Source: Verrucomicrobiales bacterium
Lineage (GTDB): Bacteria; Verrucomicrobiota; Verrucomicrobiia; Verrucomicrobiales; V1-33
Direction of reading: 5' to 3'
Length of the DNA stretch: 10,760 nt
NCBI GenBank assembly: GCA_023253495.1
Contig: JALRGF010000046.1
Coordinates: 1 to 10,760, forward strand
Program-made: the position numbers and the translations under genes
Notes under the pieces: generated by a model
Database searches by the model: none
What the model was told of the DNA's origin: nothing
The model's input: the letters and a program-made list of their open reading frames with translations, nothing else
Part shown: positions 7,501 to 10,760 of the stretch, in pieces
Numbering within the stretch: position 1 is the stretch's first letter
Layout: every line of letters starts with the position of its first letter

Positions 7501-8133
7501 GACGGTCAGACCGTCACCCTGCGCGACGCCGCCGGCCAGCTCCAGGCGATCCCGGCCCAGACCATCGAGAAAAATGAAATCCTTCCGGTCAGCCTGATGC
7601 CGCCCGGTCTGACGGCCAGCCTGCGCAAGGACGAATTTCTCGACCTGATCCGGTTCATGAGCGAGCTCGGCCGCGAGGGGGATTTCAAGGTGCCGCCGCA
7701 GAACTACGTGCGCCGCTGGCGCGTGCTGCAGCCGACCGATGCGCTCGGCCGCGCCCACAACCTGCTGGGCGACCGTCTGTTTGCCTCTGACGATCCGGCG
7801 CTGACCTGGATGCCGGCGTATGCGACGGCGGGCGGCGCCCTGCCCGGCGACGACATCCCGACGATCCGGCTCTGGAACAACTTCAATCGCCGGGTGGCGC
7901 AGTTTGAGGTGGAAGTTGCCACCGCCGGCCCGGTGGTTTTTGCCGTGGCGGATCCGGACGGCTTGAAATTTATTGTCGGTGAACAACTGATCGACGCCCA
8001 GCCGCGCACCACGCTCACGCTGCCGGCCGGCCGCCAGACGGTCACCGTCTTCCATGACCCGGGCCTGCGGCCGGCGCCGCTGCGCCTCGAGCTGGTCGAT
8101 TCCCCGGGTGCCCAGCTGGTCACCGGTCGCTGA
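4537..8133 (+). CDS. Exported PVC-type haem-binding CxxCH protein with dehydrogenase-like propeller and HEAT repeats
   Basis: A 1198-residue protein predicted to act outside the cytoplasm, probably in the periplasm. Residues 1-40 form a signal peptide (MKKTPVPRP, hydrophobic core, likely cleavage after AIFAQA). Residues about 55-430 match the 'putative membrane-bound dehydrogenase' domain of Planctomycetes/Verrucomicrobia (TIGR02604/DUF7133 type), with two calcium-site-like DTDGDG motifs at 123-128 and 181-186 and MGPDGALYIADWYNP at 385-399. Residues about 440-880 are Ala/Leu-rich helical HEAT-like repeats. A c-type haem domain follows, with CQTCH at 924-928 and probable axial M1021 in SLMPPGL (TIGR02603 type). 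The last 140 residues look like a beta-sandwich. Electron transfer linked to oxidation of an organic substrate is the usual guess, but the substrate is unknown. ATG 4537 is chosen over upstream-open codons from 4363 because of the signal peptide. pheT follows after 15 bases, so read-through is likely. Confidence 0.88.
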   Translation: MKKTPVPRPAVRAALSTAACVPAFMLALPATAPAIFAQAQQTPADALQPSASDIPAPDPEVERASFELAPGLEVNLFAADPMLKKPVQIAWDARGRLWVASSETYPQIKPGAPSEDKLVVLEDTDGDGAADVSTTFADNLLIPTGLFPVGPGEAAVLGFGTGDKGSGCYVANSTELLFLRDTDGDGRADREHVLLSGFGTEDTHHIIHTFRGAPDGGFFFNQSIYIHTHLETPWGVRRLGGGGVWYFRPETGQAEIMTRGQVNPWGHVLDPWGQSFTTDGAYSEGVNYAFPGAAFFWAKEDDWTRDYPRILKGLNPGQPKHCSLERISGRHFPEEWQGSMVLPDFRGNRINRFVLSDQGSGYAGKQVEDVIKTNHRSFRPVDLRMGPDGALYIADWYNPIIQHGEVDFRDPRRDHTRGRIWRVTVKGRAPLAKPDIVGATSAELTALLTAPEDSTRFFAKRELRERGAASVAALDAWVKTLDLSQDGTAQAHLEALWAYAGLGIRHTDLLREAARPERRPELRAMALRRIHDAILSADPNRAPGVDLIPAGFAEFVFGAVADPHPRVRLEALHCLRALRTAKATETALRALDRDMDENLDFALWQTCRDTADVWLPAFTRGEITFGGNFQHVVFALKATGNPAALQPLVTALRDGKIGASDRPAVLQLVSQMGGPVELGLLLDAADGAAPADQAVGLDLLVQTVRVRNVAPERPERALALLAHGDPAVRRAAARLCGVLKLEAAREPLVAVLSRPTTEAADLQAVLDGLLALGGDATPRIISALAGKADAPVAQRAAAIGALASLDVKIAAARAVALLGGAGSAAVAPSVFEAFVTRQDGPAALAEALAGTSLPEAVAQAGLQKASSAGTDTKALQDALAAAGNLKPINQTLSAEEMNALVGEVKAKGDAHRGELVYRRAALLCQTCHGIGGGGPEIGPNLLSIGASAQIDYLIESMLNPSAKIKEGYHTNVITTKDGAVLAGAIVARDGQTVTLRDAAGQLQAIPAQTIEKNEILPVSLMPPGLTASLRKDEFLDLIRFMSELGREGDFKVPPQNYVRRWRVLQPTDALGRAHNLLGDRLFASDDPALTWMPAYATAGGALPGDDIPTIRLWNNFNRRVAQFEVEVATAGPVVFAVADPDGLKFIVGEQLIDAQPRTTLTLPAGRQTVTVFHDPGLRPAPLRLELVDSPGAQLVTGR

Positions 8134-8148
8134 CCCCCGCTTCCTTTC

Positions 8149-10557
8149 ATGCTCATCTCACTGAACTGGCTTTCGGACCACCTTGACCTCGCCGGGTCAG
8201 GGGTCGACGAACTCTCACGTCTGCTGACCTTTGCCGGCGTCGAGGTCGAGGGCATTGAGCACAGGGGCGTGGCCTCGGACCGCGTCGTGGTCGCCCGGAT
8301 CCTCGAGTTCGACCGGCATCCGGACGCCGACAAACTGAGCGTGTGCCGGGTCGACGGCGGGCAGGGTGAGCCGCTGCAGATCGTGTGCGGGGCGAAGAAT
8401 TTCAAGGCTGGCGACAAAGTGCCGCTGGCGCTTGAGGGGGCGGTGCTGCCCGGTGATTTCACGATCCGGAAAGGCAAACTGCGCGGGGTGGAGAGCCAGG
8501 GCATGATGTGTTCGGGCCGGGAGCTGGGGCTGGGTGACGACCACGAGGGCCTGCTCATTCTGCCGCCGGATGCCCCGGTCGGCATGCCGCTCGGCACGTA
8601 CCTCGGCAGCGACACCCTGGTCGAAATCGAAGTCACCCCGAACCGGCCCGACCTGCTTTCGCACGCCGGCCTGGCGCGCGAACTGGCGGCGCTGCGCGGC
8701 GCGGCGGTCCGGACGGCGCCGGCAACGCCGGTGCCGACCGCCCTTCCGGGCCGCTCGGTGATCGCCATTGATCTGCGCTCGCCGGCCTGTCCGTACTACA
8801 CGGCGCGCCTGATCCGCGGGGTGAAAGTCGGGCCGAGCCCGGCGTGGTTGAAGGCGAAGCTGGAATCGATCGGCCTGCGGTCGATCAACGCGGTGGTCGA
8901 TGTCACCAATTACGTGCTGCATGACCTCGGCCAGCCGCTGCACGCGTTTGACACGTCGAAAATCCACGGAGGTCTGGTGGTGCGCGCGGCGGCCGACGGC
9001 GAATCGTTCACCGCCCTGGATGGCAAGGTGTACCCGCTGACTGCCGGGGATCTGGTGATTGCCGACGGCGCGAAAGTGCTGGCCCTGGCCGGGGTGATGG
9101 GCGGCGAGGATTCCGGGGTGACTGAGGCGACGACCGATGTGCTGCTGGAAAGCGCGTATTTTGCGCCCTCGGGGGTGCGCCGCAGCAGCCGGCGGCTCGG
9201 GCTGTCGAGCGACTCAAGTTACCGTTTCGAGCGCGGGGTGGACCCCGCGATGGTGGCCGTGGCGAGCGCGCGGGCGGCGGCGTTGATCGTGGAACTGGCC
9301 GGCGGGGTGACGGAGGATGTGGTGGTAGTGGCGGGGGCGGAGCCGGTGTTGACCGGGGAGGTGCCGCTCGACGGCGACCATGTCCGCCGGTTGCTCGGAT
9401 CGTCGATCGGCAATGACGCGATCGCGTCGATTCTGCAGCGGCTCGGGTTGCGCACCGGTGGGTCTACGGCACCCGGTACCGGTGCGACGCGGTGGCAGAT
9501 TCCCTCCTACCGTCAGGACCTGCAGCGGCCGGTAGACCTCATTGAGGAAGTGGCGCGGGTGGCCGGTCTCGACGGCATCCCGGCGCGCACCGTGGCCGCC
9601 TTTGCCGCGCCGGCGGCGGAGGACGAGACGTACGACCGCGTCCTCAACTGGAAGCAGCGGCTCGCGGCCATCGGCTTTTACGAAGCGCGCACCATCAAGC
9701 TGATCTCGTCGGCCCAGCTGGCGGACGGACTGGGGTACGACCGCCGCCGCAGCGAGCCGCTCGCCCTCAAAAACCCGCTGAGCGAGGACCATACCCACCT
9801 GCGGCCGAGCCTGGTGCCCGGCCTGCTGGCGGTGGCCGCGCACAACCTGCGTCAGGGCGCGTCGGCGCTCCGGTTTTTCGAGGTCGGCACCGTGTTTGCC
9901 ACCTCGCCGAATCCCCAGGCCGGATCTGCCGAAGCCCAGGCGCTGGCCGTCCTGCTCAGCGGCCCGCACGTGCCGCCGTCGTGGCTCAAGAAAGCCCCGT
10001 ACGACACCGACCTGCACGACCTCCATGGAGTCATCGATGCCCTGCTCGGACGCGACGACGCCCGACTCAAAAAGATCGAGCATCCGCTGCTCGTGCTCGC
10101 CGCGGAGGTGAGCGTGGGCGGCAAGGTGGTCGGGCTGGCCGGTCAGTTGCGGCCGGCTCGCGCCCGCGCCCTCGACGCCACCGCTCCGGTCTACGTCGCC
10201 GAATTCAACCTCGGGGCGCTGGAAAAACTCGTGGCCACCGCCCCCCGCTATGCGGAAATCCCGCGGTTCCCGGCCAGCACCCGCGATGTGGCGCTGGAAG
10301 TGGCGGCGGATTTCAGCCACGGGCAGATCGAGGAATTCTTCACCCGGAAGATCAAGGAACCGCTGCTGGCCGGAGTCTCGCTCTTCGATGTTTTTTCCGA
10401 CCCCGAGGGCGTCAAGCTGCCGAATGACCGCAAGTCGCTCGCCTACTCGCTGACCTACCGCGATCCCACCCGCACTCTGGAATCAAAGGAGGTCGACGCC
10501 GCCCACGCCCGGGTGGTCGGCGCGCTCACCGGAGCACTGCCGGTCAGCGTGCGGTAA
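8149..10557 (+). CDS. pheT: Phenylalanine--tRNA ligase beta subunit
   Basis: Beta subunit of the alpha2-beta2 cytosolic enzyme that charges tRNA-Phe and edits mischarged Tyr-tRNA. The 802-residue length matches the bacterial norm (795 in E. coli). Domain order: N-terminal MLISLNWLSDHLDL; tRNA-binding OB-fold about 40-150 (RHPDADKLSVCRVD, GMMCSGREL); PNRPDLLSHAGLARE at 164-178; B3/B4 editing domain about 210-370, with DVTNYVLHDLGQPLHAFD at 251-268 and SSDSSYRFERGVD at 353-365; B5 domain about 400-475; catalytic-like core about 490-700; and a C-terminal ferredoxin-fold anticodon-binding domain about 708-801. At the position of the E. coli editing residue T354 there is a Ser, keeping a hydroxyl group. 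A hairpin-forming Gly/Thr-rich segment lies at residues 435-446. pheS is not immediately upstream. The start follows CTTCCTTTC, with no Shine-Dalgarno sequence. Confidence 0.96.
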   Translation: MLISLNWLSDHLDLAGSGVDELSRLLTFAGVEVEGIEHRGVASDRVVVARILEFDRHPDADKLSVCRVDGGQGEPLQIVCGAKNFKAGDKVPLALEGAVLPGDFTIRKGKLRGVESQGMMCSGRELGLGDDHEGLLILPPDAPVGMPLGTYLGSDTLVEIEVTPNRPDLLSHAGLARELAALRGAAVRTAPATPVPTALPGRSVIAIDLRSPACPYYTARLIRGVKVGPSPAWLKAKLESIGLRSINAVVDVTNYVLHDLGQPLHAFDTSKIHGGLVVRAAADGESFTALDGKVYPLTAGDLVIADGAKVLALAGVMGGEDSGVTEATTDVLLESAYFAPSGVRRSSRRLGLSSDSSYRFERGVDPAMVAVASARAAALIVELAGGVTEDVVVVAGAEPVLTGEVPLDGDHVRRLLGSSIGNDAIASILQRLGLRTGGSTAPGTGATRWQIPSYRQDLQRPVDLIEEVARVAGLDGIPARTVAAFAAPAAEDETYDRVLNWKQRLAAIGFYEARTIKLISSAQLADGLGYDRRRSEPLALKNPLSEDHTHLRPSLVPGLLAVAAHNLRQGASALRFFEVGTVFATSPNPQAGSAEAQALAVLLSGPHVPPSWLKKAPYDTDLHDLHGVIDALLGRDDARLKKIEHPLLVLAAEVSVGGKVVGLAGQLRPARARALDATAPVYVAEFNLGALEKLVATAPRYAEIPRFPASTRDVALEVAADFSHGQIEEFFTRKIKEPLLAGVSLFDVFSDPEGVKLPNDRKSLAYSLTYRDPTRTLESKEVDAAHARVVGALTGALPVSVR
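9451..9486 (+). repeat. Strong hairpin inside pheT coding sequence
   Basis: CGCACCGGT (9451-9459) pairs perfectly with ACCGGTGCG (9478-9486). Immediately inside, GGGT (9460-9463) pairs with ACCC (9471-9474), leaving a 3-base bulge (9475-9477) and a 7-base loop. The 13-pair structure encodes residues 435-446 of PheT, a Gly/Thr/Ala/Pro-rich stretch between the B5 helices and the WQIPSYRQD strand. Loops at this place normally vary in the family. It may be chance, or a small repeat accommodated in frame. Confidence 0.5.
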
Positions 10558-10572
10558 AGCGGTCAGCGTGCG
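10541..10572 (+). repeat. 13-bp direct repeat spanning the pheT stop
   Basis: CGGTCAGCGTGCG occurs at 10541-10553 and again at 10560-10572, with a 19-base period. The first copy encodes the final residues of PheT just before its TAA at 10555-10557. The second lies immediately downstream. A further 10-base direct repeat, ACGCCGGGTG, lies at 10576-10585 and 10611-10620, so the region looks like small duplications. Confidence 0.7.
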
Positions 10573-10576
10573 CTCA

Positions 10577-10606
10577 CGCCGGGTGTGCGCCGCCGTGCGC
10601 CCGGTG
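10577..10606 (+). terminator. Strong GC hairpin after pheT, no T tract
   Basis: The left arm 10577-10589 pairs with the right arm 10594-10606 around a 4-base loop (CCGC, 10590-10593). This gives 13 consecutive pairs, four of them G-T wobbles. It starts 20 bases after the pheT stop. No run of T follows, so intrinsic termination is doubtful. It could still be a transcript-end stabiliser or a terminator working with other factors. Confidence 0.4.
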
Positions 10607-10672
10607 CGAGACGCCGGGTGGCCGGTCATTTCCGGCTGGACAACCGGTCGGACGCGCGCGCACCATGATCCG

Positions 10673-10760
10673 GTGCGACGGACTCCCCCACGGTTGTTCG
10701 CTCTCCGGCTGCTCGCGCTGCTGATTCCGCTCGGGCTGCCGGATCGTGCCGCGGGTGCGG
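10673..10760 (+). CDS. N-terminus of a probable exported protein (cut by window end)
   Basis: Starting at GTG 10673, the frame is open to the window edge and gives 29 residues with the three parts of a signal peptide: a basic start (VRRTPPR), a hydrophobic core (LFALRLLALLIPLGL) and a probable cleavage region ending RAAGA. This is too short to name a family. No Shine-Dalgarno sequence is seen. The nearby ATG at 10665 is in another frame and stops after 19 codons, and the GTG frame stays open upstream, so the exact start is uncertain. It follows pheT by 115 bases on the same strand. Confidence 0.45.
   Translation, partial: MRRTPPRLFALRLLALLIPLGLPDRAAGA

Noticed and set aside
5203..8055. 950-residue antisense frame over the haem-protein gene
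   Set aside because: Its length comes from the scarcity of stop codons in GC-rich DNA. The sense strand has a signal peptide, CxxCH and family motifs, while the antisense has none.
10665..10724. Short ORF from ATG 10665
   Set aside because: It stops after 19 codons, whereas the GTG frame at 10673 gives a signal-peptide-like sequence.

Overview
The window is a GC-rich bacterial chromosomal segment, with every recognisable gene on the + strand. The clearest lineage marker is the 1198-residue exported protein at 4537-8133. It combines a beta-propeller-like 'putative membrane-bound dehydrogenase' domain, HEAT-like repeats and a CxxCH haem domain, an architecture typical of Planctomycetes/Verrucomicrobia. 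Together with the high GC content this suggests Verrucomicrobiota, possibly an Opitutales-like organism. That placement is inference, as there is no rRNA here.

Layout. (1) 1-591: 3' end of an M42-family aminopeptidase whose last codons and stop lie inside a short repeat. (2) 592-959: a 368-base stretch without a gene. It holds two interleaved families of short degenerate repeats, then two overlapping, mutually exclusive inverted repeats just before dprA. (3) 960-2066: dprA (DNA-processing protein). (4) 2221-3555: tig (trigger factor), with a plausible sigma70-type promoter and a GC hairpin in its leader. (5) 3632-4354: clpP (protease subunit), followed by a candidate Rho-independent terminator. 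(6) 4537-8133: the exported haem-binding protein. (7) 8149-10557: pheT, 15 bases after the previous stop. (8) 10558-10760: a post-pheT region with short direct repeats, a strong GC hairpin and the start of a probable exported protein cut by the window edge.

How the genes fit together. tig and clpP form the familiar protein-quality-control pair: ribosome-associated folding, then ATP-dependent proteolysis. The usual third partner, clpX, does not follow. pheT encodes the beta subunit of phenylalanyl-tRNA synthetase and lies apart from pheS, at least on its upstream side. dprA protects and loads incoming single-stranded DNA during transformation. The haem protein is probably periplasmic and its substrate is unknown. 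None of the gene starts shows a convincing Shine-Dalgarno sequence.

This is mostly an ordinary housekeeping region and I see no convincing new multi-gene system. The parts worth a second look are the repeat cluster at 563-833, the two-way hairpin before dprA, and a hairpin embedded in pheT.
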